Source: Nicoletella semolina
Lineage (GTDB): Bacteria; Pseudomonadota; Gammaproteobacteria; Enterobacterales; Pasteurellaceae
Assembly: GCF_004345745.1 (NCBI RefSeq)
Contig: NZ_SLXJ01000012.1
Span: forward strand, 1 to 55,357
Direction: 5' to 3'
DNA length: 55,357 bases
Positions within the stretch are counted from its first letter, which is position 1; every line of letters begins with the position of its first letter. The notes beneath the pieces are model-generated. The model saw nothing but the letters and a program-made list of their open reading frames with translations, did not search any database and was not told where the DNA came from. Position numbers and translations under genes: made by a program. Shown piece by piece: positions 19,350-29,324 of this stretch.

Positions 19350-20477
19350 TTACTGTGCTTTAGCTTTTTTCAATTCATCAATAAATTTATCGAATAAATA
19401 TGCCACATCATTCGGACCAGGACTTGCCTCTGGGTGTCCTTGAAATGAGAATGCGGATTGATCAGTCAGTGCAATCCCTTGCACGGAATTATCAAATAGA
19501 GAGCGGTGAGTAATGACTACGTTATCGGGTAGACTTGTTTCATCAACTTCAAATCCGTGGTTTTGGCTGGTAATCAATACTTTTTGCGTTGTTAAATCTT
19601 GAACAGGGTGGTTTGCTCCGTGATGACCAAATGCCATTTTGCGTGTTTTTCCACCGACTGCTAAACCTAGAAGCTGGTGTCCCAAACAAATACCAAAAAT
19701 GGGTTTTTTAGTTGCAAGTAAGGTGCGGATTGATTTGATAGCATACTCACAAGGCTCTGGATCGCCAGGGCCATTGGAGAGGAATATGCCATCTGGATTG
19801 AGGGCAAGCACCGCCTCAGCGGAGGTTTTTGCTGGCACAACTGTAATACGACAGCCTCGTTCTGCCAACATACGTAAAATGTTGCGTTTTACACCATAAT
19901 CGTAAGCGACAACGTGAAATTGGGGAGCTTGCTGTGAGACATAGCCTTGACCAAGTTGCCATTCACCTTCTGTCCATTGATAAAGCTCGCCACAGGTGAC
20001 TTCTTTGGCTAAATCTTGTCCAGCCATTGAACCGAAACTTTTCGCCAATGCCAATGCTTCGGTTTCGTCTTTTCCAACATAAATACAGCCTGCTTGCGTC
20101 CCCTTATTGCGTAACAAGCGAGTTAAACGGCGTGTATCGATCTCTGCGATGGCAACAATATTATGTTGAATTAAGTAATCAGTAAGGGAGGTGTGAGAGC
20201 GAAAATTGCTATGAAGAAGAGGAAGATCACGAATAATTAAACCTGCGGCATAAACGGTGTTGGCTTCCGTATCTTCCAAATTTGTACCTGTGTTACCGAT
20301 ATGAGGATAGGTTAGGGTAACGATTTGCTTTGTATATGAAGGATCGGTGAGAATTTCTTGGTAGCCCGTCATCGCGGTATTAAATACTACCTCACCAATT
20401 GAATAGCCTTTGGCTCCAATAGACCGTCCGTGAAATACGGAACCGTCCGCCAAGATAAGCATTGCATGTTCAGACAT
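19350..20477 (-). CDS. carA: Carbamoyl-phosphate synthase small subunit CarA
   Basis: CarA is the glutamine amidotransferase subunit that releases ammonia for CarB. The 375-residue protein has the N-terminal CPSase domain ([30 protein letters not shown]). A C-terminal class I glutaminase domain carries the nucleophile in [13 protein letters not shown] and the His/Glu pair in [11 protein letters not shown]. It reads into carB on the same strand, but an unusually wide repeat-bearing gap of 200 bp separates them. A weak PurR-like site lies about 80 bp upstream. Confidence 0.97.
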   Translation of the reverse strand: MSEHAMLILADGSVFHGRSIGAKGYSIGEVVFNTAMTGYQEILTDPSYTKQIVTLTYPHIGNTGTNLEDTEANTVYAAGLIIRDLPLLHSNFRSHTSLTDYLIQHNIVAIAEIDTRRLTRLLRNKGTQAGCIYVGKDETEALALAKSFGSMAGQDLAKEVTCGELYQWTEGEWQLGQGYVSQQAPQFHVVAYDYGVKRNILRMLAERGCRITVVPAKTSAEAVLALNPDGIFLSNGPGDPEPCEYAIKSIRTLLATKKPIFGICLGHQLLGLAVGGKTRKMAFGHHGANHPVQDLTTQKVLITSQNHGFEVDETSLPDNVVITHRSLFDNSVQGIALTDQSAFSFQGHPEASPGPNDVAYLFDKFIDELKKAKAQ

Positions 20478-20558
20478 TATTTACTCCTAAATAATTTGTG
20501 GGTTGGTACTTACAAGTCGCCATTAACCTTTGCTAGAAGTAGGCGACTAAGTTTAACG

Positions 20559-20574
20559 GAGCAAACGATTGCCT
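20559..20574 (-). promoter_or_regulatory. Possible PurR operator upstream of carA
   Basis: GAGCAAACGATTGCCT agrees with about 11 of 16 positions of the PurR consensus (ACGCAAACGTTTTCGT), including the central GCAAACG. It lies 82 bp before carA. E. coli carAB is PurR-regulated, so the position makes sense, but the match is weaker than the site at 44633. Confidence 0.35.
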
Positions 20575-20616
20575 TCAAGATAAACTTGACAATTATCGCT
20601 TAATTATAGCGATTTT

Positions 20617-21633
20617 TTATTTTGAGTAGGCTTTACGGTAGCCATTTTTATTCAGCCAATTTAATAGAAATTCAGGTTCATCGGTTTGAAATATCGTGAC
20701 CCCTTTTTTGATCCAAAAGCCGTAGACTTCGTTAGGTAAGCCTGCATAATACGCCATTTCATCGCCACGTCCGCCTGATCGCAATCCTGGATTTTTGGAC
20801 TCATACAGGGTATTGAGCCAATAATGTACGTTGTACTTGTTTGCCAATTCCAGACTTTGCTGGCTAAATAATATGCCACCATCTTGTGTTAATTTGCCAT
20901 CTGGCTTATGGGCGTTGCGTAACTGCACTAACTTTGGACGATAGTCAGCAAGGATTGCTTGGTACAACTTAAAATCCACCTTGTTATCATAAATATTTGG
21001 CATGAGGTTTACGCCATAGTTAGCCAAGTTTGTGTTAATTTTTTTTGCACTTTCACGTTGCTCAGGGGTATTTTGATTGACAGAAGCTAAAATCTGCTTT
21101 TCTACTCCATATTTTTTAGCCAACTCAAACATAGCAGGAAAATGCTGGTAGCCAATTTTGTTATCTAAATTAAGGAGAATTTTGCCTTTGATTTCATCGT
21201 ATAAAGTACTAAGAGACATGACGTGTTCATCTGTGATGGTGGTTTCGCCATTGTGATGAATGGTTAGCTTGCATGATTGCAGTTCTTGCCAAGTTTTGTC
21301 TTCAACTAACCCCTGACAAGTGGTCGTGCGGTCAAGGGTTTTATCGTGCAATACCACAAAAACGCCATCTTTTGATTGGCGAATATCCTGCTCAACCACT
21401 TCTACTCCCAACTCAATCGCTTTGCGGATAGAGGCTACCGAGTTTTCAGCATAAATCGCTTGTCCTTCTTTATTCCATAAGCCACGATGAGCCACGACCA
21501 TAATATGATCTCGATGGGCATTTGCGTGATTGAGACGTTCTAAAATGGCATCAACGTGTGTTGGGCTGTTAGCTTGAGCGAGTATAGTAGTGCAATAGAG
21601 TAAGCAAGAGGTAAAAATTTTTGTGAATTTCAT
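20617..21633 (-). CDS. Periplasmic glycerophosphodiester phosphodiesterase family protein
   Basis: This 338-residue protein has a cleavable signal peptide (FTKIFTSCLLYCTTILAQA, cleavage after ANS or similar) and no lipobox. A GDPD-type TIM barrel follows, shown by MVVAHRGLWNKEG, YAENSVASIRKAIELG, VEQDIRQSKDGVFVVLHDK and LDRTT. In this family the HR, E-D and H residues bind metal and the phosphodiester. It probably hydrolyses glycerophosphodiesters in the periplasm. The sequence does not look like the lipoprotein GlpQ (protein D) of Haemophilus, so I leave the gene symbol empty. It stands alone upstream of carA. Confidence 0.85.
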   Translation of the reverse strand: MKFTKIFTSCLLYCTTILAQANSPTHVDAILERLNHANAHRDHIMVVAHRGLWNKEGQAIYAENSVASIRKAIELGVEVVEQDIRQSKDGVFVVLHDKTLDRTTTCQGLVEDKTWQELQSCKLTIHHNGETTITDEHVMSLSTLYDEIKGKILLNLDNKIGYQHFPAMFELAKKYGVEKQILASVNQNTPEQRESAKKINTNLANYGVNLMPNIYDNKVDFKLYQAILADYRPKLVQLRNAHKPDGKLTQDGGILFSQQSLELANKYNVHYWLNTLYESKNPGLRSGGRGDEMAYYAGLPNEVYGFWIKKGVTIFQTDEPEFLLNWLNKNGYRKAYSK

Positions 21634-21760
21634 TTTGTTTCTCCAAATTTTGTGGTGTGTGATTAACTACTTCTGAGTATATGTAGAATATATGGCAAAA
21701 GAATGACAAGGGGACCTGAATTCAGAAGATATATTTCAGTAAGTTGTCAAGGAAGGAGCA

Positions 21761-21847
21761 ATGATGGGATTTAAAAATCTCAAGTGCCTCGAACAATGCA
21801 GGGCTGCGATTTGCTTTGCTGAAATCTTTGCAAATCTGAGTTTCTAA
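21761..21847 (+). CDS. Possible 28-residue small protein
   Basis: In the 307-bp gap upstream of yidC, a strong ribosome site AAGGAAGGAG sits 2-3 bases before ATGATG. It opens a 28-codon frame (MMGFKNLKCLEQC..., ending AEIFANLSF) that stops at 21847. The peptide has three cysteines and a hydrophobic C-terminal half. Nothing is recognised by similarity. It may be a genuine small gene, a remnant of a longer gene, or chance. The ribosome site is the only real support. The rest of the gap shows nothing clear. Confidence 0.25.
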   Translation: MMGFKNLKCLEQCRAAICFAEIFANLSF

Positions 21848-21940
21848 ATCATTTAACGGTTGGATAGTTTCATAACCTATATTAGAATGGGCAACTTTAT
21901 GTATGTGGGGTTTCCCTTTTATTTTGATGAGAACTAAAAA

Positions 21941-23578
21941 ATGAATTCAAACCGTAGTTTATTGATTATGGGTTTGCTGCTTGTATCATTCTTGATTTTT
22001 ACACAGTGGCAACAGGATTTTGATCCAAAATTGCAGGCTCAAAAACAAGCTCAGCAGATGCAGCAGCAGGCTGCTACTCAAAGCAATGATGTACCGAACT
22101 CTTCAACGGTAGCTCCAACTACTTCTGAACAGCAAACACAAGGCAAAACCATTGTCGTAGAAAGCGATGTGTTACGTTTAACTATCAACACGCTTGGTGG
22201 TGATGTGGTGGATTCTGATTTGTTGCAGCACAAGGCAACATTAAATTCAAATACACCTTTTGCATTACTGCAACAAAATGGTAATTTCCAATACATCGCT
22301 CAAAGCGGTTTGGTTGGAAAAGATGGGATTGATACCAATCTAGGACGAGCACAATATCAAGTATCAGACAATCAATTTACCTTGGCTGAAGGACAAGACG
22401 AATTAGTTGTACCGCTTGTGTTAGAAAAAGAGGGTGTAACCTACATTAAAACCTTTAGGCTCAAGCGAGGTAGCTATGATGTAGCGGTCAATTTCACTAT
22501 TAAAAATGCAACAGCGAATACTTTGGAAGTGCAGCCTTACGGACAGCTTAAGCACAGTTTAATCGAAAGCTCAGGGAATTTTGCGATGCCAACCTATACG
22601 GGCGGTGCTTATTCATCATTAGAAACTAATTATAAAAAATACAGTTTCGGAGAAATGGAAAAAGCTAATCTCTCCATTGATACTCAAGCAGGTTGGGCGG
22701 CTATTTTACAGCATTATTTTGTCTCTGCTTGGATTCCCAATCAAGATGTACAAAACCATCTCTACTCTCGTACGCAAAATGGTGTAGGCACAATTGGTTA
22801 TCGTGGGCCAATCACGCAAGTTGCACCAAACAGTGAAGTTACACTCACCAGCAATTTATGGACTGGACCAAAAGATCAAGATGCGATGGCAAAAACTGCG
22901 AATAACTTTGATCTCACTGTTGATTACGGCTGGGCGTGGTTTATTGCAAAACCGCTCTTTGCTTTACTAAACTTTATCCAGTCTTTGGTGAGTAACTGGG
23001 GGATTGCAATTGTTGGGGTAACGCTTGTGGTCAAAACGATTCTGTATCCGCTTACCAAAGCACAATATACCTCAATGGCAAAAATGCGTATGTTGCAGCC
23101 TCGTATCCAAGAAATGCGTGAACGTTTTGGCGATGATCGCCAGAGAATGAGTCAGGAAATGATGAAACTCTACCGAGAAGAGAAAGTCAATCCAATGGGT
23201 GGCTGTTTACCTATCTTGTTGCAAATGCCAATCTTCATTGCCTTGTACTGGACATTTATGGAAGCGGTAGAGCTTCGCCATGCTCCGTTTTTTGGTTGGA
23301 TTGAAGATCTATCAGCACAAGATCCATACTATATTCTGCCATTATTAATGGGTGCATCGATGTTTCTGTTACAAAAAATGTCGCCAACGCCAGTCGCAGA
23401 TCCAATGCAACAAAAAGTAATGACATTTATGCCTGTTTTATTTACGGTGTTCTTCCTTTGGTTTCCATCAGGGCTGGTGTTATACTGGTTAACCTCTAAC
23501 TTAATCACATTGGTACAACAATGGTGGATATACCGTAAGTTAGAACAAAAAGGATTGCATACTCGAGTGAGAAAATAA
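21941..23578 (+). CDS. yidC: Membrane protein insertase YidC
   Basis: YidC inserts and folds inner-membrane proteins alone or with SecYEG. The 545-residue protein has an N-terminal span ([18 protein letters not shown]), a Gln-rich linker, the large periplasmic beta-sandwich domain and five C-terminal spans. The latter include [37 protein letters not shown] and [17 protein letters not shown]. Length matches E. coli (548). It usually follows rpmH-rnpA-yidD, but none of these lies upstream here, so the gene has been separated from that ancestral group. Confidence 0.97.
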   Translation: MNSNRSLLIMGLLLVSFLIFTQWQQDFDPKLQAQKQAQQMQQQAATQSNDVPNSSTVAPTTSEQQTQGKTIVVESDVLRLTINTLGGDVVDSDLLQHKATLNSNTPFALLQQNGNFQYIAQSGLVGKDGIDTNLGRAQYQVSDNQFTLAEGQDELVVPLVLEKEGVTYIKTFRLKRGSYDVAVNFTIKNATANTLEVQPYGQLKHSLIESSGNFAMPTYTGGAYSSLETNYKKYSFGEMEKANLSIDTQAGWAAILQHYFVSAWIPNQDVQNHLYSRTQNGVGTIGYRGPITQVAPNSEVTLTSNLWTGPKDQDAMAKTANNFDLTVDYGWAWFIAKPLFALLNFIQSLVSNWGIAIVGVTLVVKTILYPLTKAQYTSMAKMRMLQPRIQEMRERFGDDRQRMSQEMMKLYREEKVNPMGGCLPILLQMPIFIALYWTFMEAVELRHAPFFGWIEDLSAQDPYYILPLLMGASMFLLQKMSPTPVADPMQQKVMTFMPVLFTVFFLWFPSGLVLYWLTSNLITLVQQWWIYRKLEQKGLHTRVRK

Positions 23579-23674
23579 CCGCTATGCAAAAATTCTGAAG
23601 GGAAAGCCCCTTCAGATAATCTTTCAGTAATAATGCTGATTGTTTATACAATTTATCTATTTAAGGAGTAAATT

Positions 23675-23938
23675 ATGGGTTGGATTGCTGCGATCTTTGT
23701 TGGTGCAATTATTGGCTGGATAGCCGAAAAAGTAATGAAAAGCGATATGGGATTACTGATGAATATCATCATCGGTATTATCGGTTCTTCATTAGGTCGT
23801 TGGGTATTTGGTGATGTGTTGGGTATCGGATCTGCTTACCAAGCAGGATCATTTAACCTCTCAGGTTTACTATTTGGCGTACTTGGTGCAAGTTTACTTA
23901 TTTTCATCTTACGTTTTTTTAAAATAATGAAAAAATAG
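23675..23938 (+). CDS. GlsB/YeaQ/YmgE family small membrane protein
   Basis: This is an 87-residue protein with three hydrophobic, glycine-rich spans typical of the transglycosylase-associated/YeaQ family. The features are MGWIAAIFVGAIIGWIAEKV, IIIGIIGSSLGRWVFG and LSGLLFGVLGASLLIFILR. Members respond to envelope or general stress, but their molecular role is not established. TTAAGGAGTAA gives an excellent ribosome site. It is followed by a clear terminator, so it is probably monocistronic or the end of a yidC transcript. Confidence 0.9.
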   Translation: MGWIAAIFVGAIIGWIAEKVMKSDMGLLMNIIIGIIGSSLGRWVFGDVLGIGSAYQAGSFNLSGLLFGVLGASLLIFILRFFKIMKK

Positions 23939-23956
23939 TCAACAGTTTTAAATACC

Positions 23957-23990
23957 AAGGTCTAAGATGCTCTCTTAGACCTTTTCATTT
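23957..23990 (+). terminator. Rho-independent terminator after the YeaQ-family gene
   Basis: AAGGTCTAAGA and TCTTAGACCTT form a perfect 11-bp stem with a 5-nt loop, followed by TTCATTTT. It lies 19 bp after the stop codon. Confidence 0.88.
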
Positions 23991-24048
23991 TATCAACATT
24001 TAACAATCCGCTCCCACTTGCGGTGATTTTTAATAGAAATTTTACACA

Positions 24049-24510
24049 ATGTCATCTTTATGTCCCTGCCAATCTCAAAAGCAGTACGCAGATTGCTGCC
24101 AGCCGTATCACCTTGGAGAAGCAATACCGCAAACCGCAGAAAAACTGATGCGATCACGCTACAGTGCTTATACGTTGGTAAATATTCCCTATATCATCGC
24201 TACCACTTTGCCAGCTCAACAACTCTATCTTAACTTAAGGGAAATGCAACACTGGGCAGAAAACACCCAATGGGACGGATTAGAGATCATTGAACACCGA
24301 CCTCACGTCAGCAAATGCCATAGCATTGTCGAATTTAATGCCTTTTTCGTTAATAATGGGGAACGACAAATTCACCACGAAATTTCACTGTTTGTTTATC
24401 TCAAAAACCGCTGGTATTTTGTCGATCCAAACACCCCAAAGCTCTCTAACAAACAGCCTTGTTTCTGTGGTTCTAAGCAAAAATTTAAACATTGTTGTGG
24501 GATATTGTAA
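24049..24510 (+). CDS. ychJ: YchJ-like protein with SEC-C zinc-binding motifs (UPF0225)
   Basis: This 153-residue protein has a SEC-C type Cys/His cluster at each end, CPCQSQKQYADCC at the N terminus and CFCGSKQKFKHCC at the C terminus. The NTF2-like YchJ core between them has EKLMRSRYSAYTLVNI and EIIEHR. The family is conserved in proteobacteria but its role is not known; the cysteine clusters should bind zinc. Length is as expected for YchJ. Confidence 0.9.
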   Translation: MSSLCPCQSQKQYADCCQPYHLGEAIPQTAEKLMRSRYSAYTLVNIPYIIATTLPAQQLYLNLREMQHWAENTQWDGLEIIEHRPHVSKCHSIVEFNAFFVNNGERQIHHEISLFVYLKNRWYFVDPNTPKLSNKQPCFCGSKQKFKHCCGIL

Positions 24511-24600
24511 CTTTTTATTTTGAGGTATTCGTTTTAGTTATTTGCTAACCCTTATATTTGCATTTAGATTTATGAAAAGTGCATTTATAAGGAGTTTATT

Positions 24601-25383
24601 ATGTTTAAGAAATTATCTGCTGTGATTTTATCTATATTCACTATCATTAATCCAGCAACTGGATTCGCTCAAAAAAGTTTGCTTGAAAGAATTGACAATA
24701 AAGGTGTTATAACAGTGGGTACAGAAGGGACCTATGCACCCTTTACCTATCACGATTCAACGGGAAAATTAACAGGTTATGATGTTGAGGTAACTCGTGC
24801 TGTTGCAAAAAAATTAGGGGTAACAGTTGAATTTAAAGAAACGCAGTGGGACGCAATGCTTGCAGGCTTAAAAGCAGACCGTTTCGATTTAGTTGCAAAT
24901 CAAGTTGCACTAACCAGCCCAGAACGCCGTGCAACATTTGATAAAACAACGGAATATAGTTGGTCAGGTGCTGTGTTGGTAGCAAAACAGGGCGACTTTC
25001 GAGTGAAATCGCCAGAAGAAGTGAAGGGATTAAAGGCAACGCAATCGCTGACCTCCAACTACGGTGAACTTGCTCGTCAAAATGGGGCGAAGATTGTTGC
25101 TGTTGATGGATTGGCACAGGGATTATTATTGATACAACAAAAGCGTGCTGATGTTACATTTAACGATAAACTGGCGGTATTGGACTATTTTAAAAAGAAC
25201 CCAAATTCAGGATTGGTGATTGTCTGGGAGAGTGGTGAAAAAGTAGGGGCAGGTCTTATTGCTAATAAAGGTAATGGCACAGCACTGAAAAAGATCAACC
25301 AAGCTATCATTGAATTACAGCAAGATGGCACACTGAAAAAATTAAGTGAGCAATTTTTTGGTACCGATATTAGTGTCAAATAG
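24601..25383 (+). CDS. Amino-acid ABC transporter periplasmic binding protein (possibly cystine)
   Basis: This 260-residue family 3 solute-binding protein has a Sec signal peptide ending near TGFA|QK. It carries the canonical GVITVGTEGTYAPFTYHD, GYDVEVTRAVAKKLGV, LVANQVALTSPERRATFDKT and the C-terminal LKKLSEQFFGTDIS. It binds a polar amino acid for the permease and ATPase encoded downstream. The overall look (FliY/TcyJ-like) suggests cystine, but the ligand is inferred. A strong terminator separates it from the permease, a common way to make excess binding protein. Confidence 0.88.
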   Translation: MFKKLSAVILSIFTIINPATGFAQKSLLERIDNKGVITVGTEGTYAPFTYHDSTGKLTGYDVEVTRAVAKKLGVTVEFKETQWDAMLAGLKADRFDLVANQVALTSPERRATFDKTTEYSWSGAVLVAKQGDFRVKSPEEVKGLKATQSLTSNYGELARQNGAKIVAVDGLAQGLLLIQQKRADVTFNDKLAVLDYFKKNPNSGLVIVWESGEKVGAGLIANKGNGTALKKINQAIIELQQDGTLKKLSEQFFGTDISVK

Positions 25384-25398
25384 TAATTGTTTAATTAA

Positions 25399-25442
25399 GG
25401 TCTCATATTGCAAAATTTATGCAATATGAGACCGCTTTTTTT
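25399..25442 (+). terminator. Intra-operon terminator between binding protein and permease
   Basis: GGTCTCATATTGCA and TGCAATATGAGACC form a perfect 14-bp stem with a 7-nt loop, followed by GCTTTTTTT. It is one of the strongest hairpins in the window. It sits inside a three-gene transporter set, so readthrough should set the ratio of binding protein to membrane components. No separate promoter is obvious in the remaining 60 bp. Confidence 0.92.
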
Positions 25443-25504
25443 AGATAGTCTGTTCAGCTAAAGTACGATCTCATCAATCTAATTATTTTAATAAGAGAAA
25501 TAAC

Positions 25505-26221
25505 GTGTTAAATAATTTGTTAGCCTCTTTACCATTTATGACGGAAGCACGAGCGGAATTAGTTATTAATGGTTTTTTACCTATGTTAGAAGCCGCAATT
25601 TTGGTTTCTATTCCGCTCGCTATTGCCTCTTTTTTTATTGGAATGATCATTGCAACTGCCGTTGCACTCCTGCGGATTAGTTCAAGTAAACACTGGCTTT
25701 ACCGTATTATCCTACTATTTGCCAAAACTTATATTTCAATTATTCGTGGTACACCATTATTGGTACAAATTTGTATAGTCTTTTACGGCTTACCTGCAAT
25801 CGGCATTTTTATTGATCCCATTCCTGCAGCCATTATTGGTTTTTCCCTCAATATTGGTGCTTATGGCTCTGAGACTATTCGAGCAGCCATTCTGTCTGTT
25901 CCGAAAGGGCAATGGGAGGCAGGCTATACAATTGGAATGACCTATATGCAAACCTTCCGCCGTATTATTGCACCTCAAGCTTTAAAAGTCGCAATCCCGC
26001 CACTCAGTAATACTTTTATCGGTTTATTTAAGGACACATCGCTCGCTTCAGTTGTTACGGTAACGGAAATGTTTAGAGTGTCTCAACAAATTGCCAATAT
26101 GTCATACGATTTCTTACCTATTTACATTGAAGCTGCCTTGATTTACTGGTGCTACTGCTGGGTACTATTTTTTATTCAAGCTCGTTTAGAGAAGCATTTT
26201 GACCGCTATGTTGCAAAATAG
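25505..26221 (+). CDS. Amino-acid ABC transporter permease
   Basis: This 238-residue HisM/GlnP-type permease (His/Glu/Gln/Arg/opine family) has about five spans. The EAA loop that contacts the ATPase reads EAGYTIGMTYMQTFRRIIAPQA, and IIRGTPLLVQICIVFYGLP is also present. Translation starts at a GTG with AAGAGAAA upstream. It forms one transporter with the binding protein at 24601 and the ATPase at 26232, and the next start lies 10 bp after its stop. Confidence 0.92.
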   Translation: MLNNLLASLPFMTEARAELVINGFLPMLEAAILVSIPLAIASFFIGMIIATAVALLRISSSKHWLYRIILLFAKTYISIIRGTPLLVQICIVFYGLPAIGIFIDPIPAAIIGFSLNIGAYGSETIRAAILSVPKGQWEAGYTIGMTYMQTFRRIIAPQALKVAIPPLSNTFIGLFKDTSLASVVTVTEMFRVSQQIANMSYDFLPIYIEAALIYWCYCWVLFFIQARLEKHFDRYVAK

Positions 26222-26231
26222 AGAGAAAATA

Positions 26232-26984
26232 ATGATTAAGATTCGTAATATGCATAAAACTTTTGGGCAGCACCCTGTGTTACAAGGTATAGATTTAAAT
26301 ATTCAAAAGGGGCAAGTTGTTGTTATTTTAGGACCTTCAGGTTCAGGTAAAACGACGTTGCTACGTTGCCTTAATGCTCTAGAATTGCCTGAACGAGGGA
26401 GCATTGAATTTGTAGGAGAGAAGCCATTTATCATCAATTTTTCAGAAAAAATCAATACGAAGTCTTTACTTGAATTACGCCGTAAATCAGGTATGGTTTT
26501 TCAAAATTATAATTTATTTCCCCATAAAACAGCATTGGAGAATGTGATCGAAGGACCAATTTTTGTACAAAAGCAACCGCAGGAACAAGCCAAACGTAAT
26601 GCAGAAATTTTACTCAAAAAAGTAGGACTTAATGACAAAATGCACCATTACCCTTTCCAATTATCTGGAGGGCAACAGCAGAGGGTCGGCATAGCAAGAG
26701 CATTAGCTATTCAACCTCAACTTATGTTATTCGATGAACCCACTTCAGCACTTGATCCAGAATGGGTACAGGAAGTACTGAATACAATGAAAACTCTTGC
26801 GAATGAAGGTTGGACGATGATCGTGGTGACGCACGAGATCAAATTTGCACTTGATGTGGCAGATATTGTTGTGATGATGGATAACGGCACAATTGTCGAG
26901 CAAGGTTCTCCAAAAGAACTCTTTTCAACTCCACAACACGAACGAACAAAGCGATTTCTTCATCAAATCCGCTTAGAGGAATGA
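26232..26984 (+). CDS. Amino-acid ABC transporter ATP-binding protein
   Basis: This 250-residue ABC ATPase of the polar amino acid (GlnQ/HisP) group has Walker A GPSGSGKTTLL, Q-loop VFQNYNLFPH, signature LSGGQQQRVGIARAL, Walker B LMLFDEPTSALDP and the switch histidine in VVTHE. I chose the ATG at 26232 (MIKIRNMHKTF) because GAGAGAAAAT precedes it and earlier in-frame codons overlap the permease. It powers uptake by the permease at 25505. It converges on ilvM with 132 bp between. Confidence 0.94.
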   Translation: MIKIRNMHKTFGQHPVLQGIDLNIQKGQVVVILGPSGSGKTTLLRCLNALELPERGSIEFVGEKPFIINFSEKINTKSLLELRRKSGMVFQNYNLFPHKTALENVIEGPIFVQKQPQEQAKRNAEILLKKVGLNDKMHHYPFQLSGGQQQRVGIARALAIQPQLMLFDEPTSALDPEWVQEVLNTMKTLANEGWTMIVVTHEIKFALDVADIVVMMDNGTIVEQGSPKELFSTPQHERTKRFLHQIRLEE

Positions 26985-27116
26985 TCTACAACGATCACTA
27001 AATTCAGAACTTGAACCCTATGCCAAACTAAAGATAATAAAAAACACAGGTGGAATTTTATACTTAGTAGCATACAGGGTTCTAATATGCTGTTTACTAT
27101 TTACTATCATTTACGC

Positions 27117-27335
27117 TTAGTGAAGAGTGAGAACATCAGGCAATTTAGCAATCTGATTTTTGAGCAAGGATATCGCTCGTTCACTCTTTACCGTTATTTT
27201 AAGTGTGAGAGTTTTTTGCTCGCTTTCTAGTTGCAGTGAGAGAAGTTCAAAACCACGATGACGAATTACTCTTAGTAATCGTTCAGTTGTCTCAGGGCGT
27301 TTATTGGCTTTAATGACTAATTGATAAGATTGCAT
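27117..27335 (-). CDS. ilvM: Acetolactate synthase II small subunit IlvM
   Basis: IlvM is the small regulatory ACT-domain partner of the valine-insensitive isozyme II. The 72-residue protein (QSYQLVIKANKRPETTERLL...VIRHRGFELLSLQL) matches the compact IlvM form rather than the longer IlvH or IlvN. It follows ilvG by 12 bp on the same strand. The expected downstream ilvE, ilvD or ilvA is not found: transcription would meet the ABC transporter genes instead. Confidence 0.93.
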   Translation of the reverse strand: MQSYQLVIKANKRPETTERLLRVIRHRGFELLSLQLESEQKTLTLKITVKSERAISLLKNQIAKLPDVLTLH

Positions 27336-27347
27336 ATTTGATTTTCC

Positions 27348-29006
27348 TTAACTCTCAATATCTTGCTCTAGCATATCTGCGTTGCACGCACCAGGTGGGA
27401 CGAGTGGCCAAACATTTTCGTTTTCGTGGATACAAACGTGTAGTAAATAAGCATTTTGGGCATTTAGCAAGCGGTCAATTGCCCCTGACACTTCGCTCGC
27501 TTTTTCAATTCGTTCACCTTGAATGTCAAATGCACTTGCCAGCGTAACAAAATCAGGGTTGTCGTCTAAAATAGTTTGGCTATGACGCCCTTTAAAAAAA
27601 AGAGATTGCCACTGGCGAACCATGCCTAATCGCTGGTTATCAATTAGGACAATCTTAACAGGTAAGTTACCACGTTTGATCGTACCCAATTCTTGCACAT
27701 TCATCATAAATGAGCCGTCGCCACTAATTAAGATAACAGGATCTTGTGGGCGAGCCTTTGCAACACCAACTGCGGCAGGCAAGCCAAATCCCATTGTGCC
27801 TAATCCTGCAGAGGTTAAGTAATTTTCGGGTTCAAAATGTTGCATATGCTGTGCTGACCACATTTGGTGTTGTCCTACATCAGTGGTAATTACAGCATTT
27901 TGAGGTTTGCGTTGTGAAAGCGTATTGAGCATTGCCCAAGGATCGATCTCGCCTTCACCTTGATTTTCATTGTATTGGAAATCAAATTTTGCTTTAAGTT
28001 GGCGAACTTCATTTTGCCAGTCTTCGATATTCAGCGGTGTAGAGAGGAAGTCAATAGCGTCAATGAGGCTTCCTTTTAAACTGACATCGGCTTTGCGTAA
28101 TTTATTAATTTCTGCAATATCAATATCAATATGAATCACCTTGGCGTTTGGAGCAAAGGTTTCGAGTAGTCCCGTTACACGATCGTCAAAACGTGCTCCA
28201 ACGGCAATCAATAAGTCACATTGTTGTACGGCATAATTAGCTGCTTTTGTGCCGTGCATTCCAATCATTCCCATATAGCACGGATTATTTGGGGGAATCA
28301 CGCCCAGACCTTTAAGTGTTGAGACTGTCGGAATATTTGCAATGTTTAACCAATTTCTCACCGCTTGTACAGCATTACCCATTCCAACCCCTCCACCAAC
28401 ATATAAAACAGGGCGTTTTGCCGCAAGAAGAAGCGATTTAGCTTGTGCTAAGGCAGCCAAATCTTGTTTTGGATCTGGAATTTTATCACAGACAATGGCT
28501 TTGCCGTCAGTGGGTGCAAATTGCACATCTTTAGGAAGGTCAATCAAAACAGGACCTGGGCGACCACTTTGTGCGATTTGGAATGCTTTGGCGATAATTT
28601 CAGGTAATTCATTCACATTTTGAACAATAAAGCTATGTTTCGTGCAACCTAATGATAACCCAAGGACATCGATTTCTTGAAAGGCATCTGTGCCTATTAA
28701 TGGCGAGGCGACTTGCCCTGTGATTGCAACGACAGGGATAGAATCCAACAGTGCATCAGCTAATCCTGTTACTAAATTGGTTGCACCTGGTCCTGAGGTA
28801 GCAATACAAACTCCAACTTTACCTGTTGAACGAGCATAACCAATGGCGGCCATTGCTGCGCCTTGTTCGTGTCGACAGAGTAAGTGATCCAATCCTGAAT
28901 CATAGATAGCATCATACACAGGCATAATTGCCCCACCAGGGTAACCAAAAAGGGTTGTAACGCCGTGTGCTTTCAAGCATTCAACCGTTAAATTTGCACC
29001 GTTCAT
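27348..29006 (-). CDS. ilvG: Acetolactate synthase II large subunit IlvG
   Basis: IlvG is the thiamine-diphosphate catalytic subunit that makes acetolactate or acetohydroxybutyrate for valine, leucine and isoleucine. The 552-residue protein has [32 protein letters not shown], the catalytic Glu region [17 protein letters not shown], and the thiamine-binding [15 protein letters not shown]...[10 protein letters not shown]. The reading frame is intact, unlike the frameshifted ilvG of E. coli K-12. AAAGGA provides the ribosome site. The 318-bp region upstream shows no leader peptide rich in Ile, Val or Leu codons and no attenuator that I can see. Confidence 0.95.
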   Translation of the reverse strand: MNGANLTVECLKAHGVTTLFGYPGGAIMPVYDAIYDSGLDHLLCRHEQGAAMAAIGYARSTGKVGVCIATSGPGATNLVTGLADALLDSIPVVAITGQVASPLIGTDAFQEIDVLGLSLGCTKHSFIVQNVNELPEIIAKAFQIAQSGRPGPVLIDLPKDVQFAPTDGKAIVCDKIPDPKQDLAALAQAKSLLLAAKRPVLYVGGGVGMGNAVQAVRNWLNIANIPTVSTLKGLGVIPPNNPCYMGMIGMHGTKAANYAVQQCDLLIAVGARFDDRVTGLLETFAPNAKVIHIDIDIAEINKLRKADVSLKGSLIDAIDFLSTPLNIEDWQNEVRQLKAKFDFQYNENQGEGEIDPWAMLNTLSQRKPQNAVITTDVGQHQMWSAQHMQHFEPENYLTSAGLGTMGFGLPAAVGVAKARPQDPVILISGDGSFMMNVQELGTIKRGNLPVKIVLIDNQRLGMVRQWQSLFFKGRHSQTILDDNPDFVTLASAFDIQGERIEKASEVSGAIDRLLNAQNAYLLHVCIHENENVWPLVPPGACNADMLEQDIES

Positions 29007-29324
29007 TAAATTGTGTCCTTTCTTTTTATTTCTTGGATTGTTCTATATTGAGACTGTTTTTGAAATTTTGCTAAGAGCCTCTATTGTAAATTTATCCTAA
29101 AAATTAACCGCTTTTAGTTCTCTTTTATCTTACATTATCGCCAGCTTTTGATATTAACTGAGCGGAAAGGTTGCTATAGATAACACAGATTCTACTATTT
29201 TTAAACCTATCTCTATAACAATTTATTGGGAAAATTAACAAAAAATAAAGAAAAAGCAGACAAGGCGTTGAAAACCCTTATTTGTGCCTCTATTTATTAA
29301 TTTAATCAATTAAAAGGAGCAACT

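Noticed and set aside
29007-29324. ilv leader peptide and attenuator
   Set aside because: No short frame rich in Ile, Val or Leu codons and no hairpin with a T-run was found on the minus strand.
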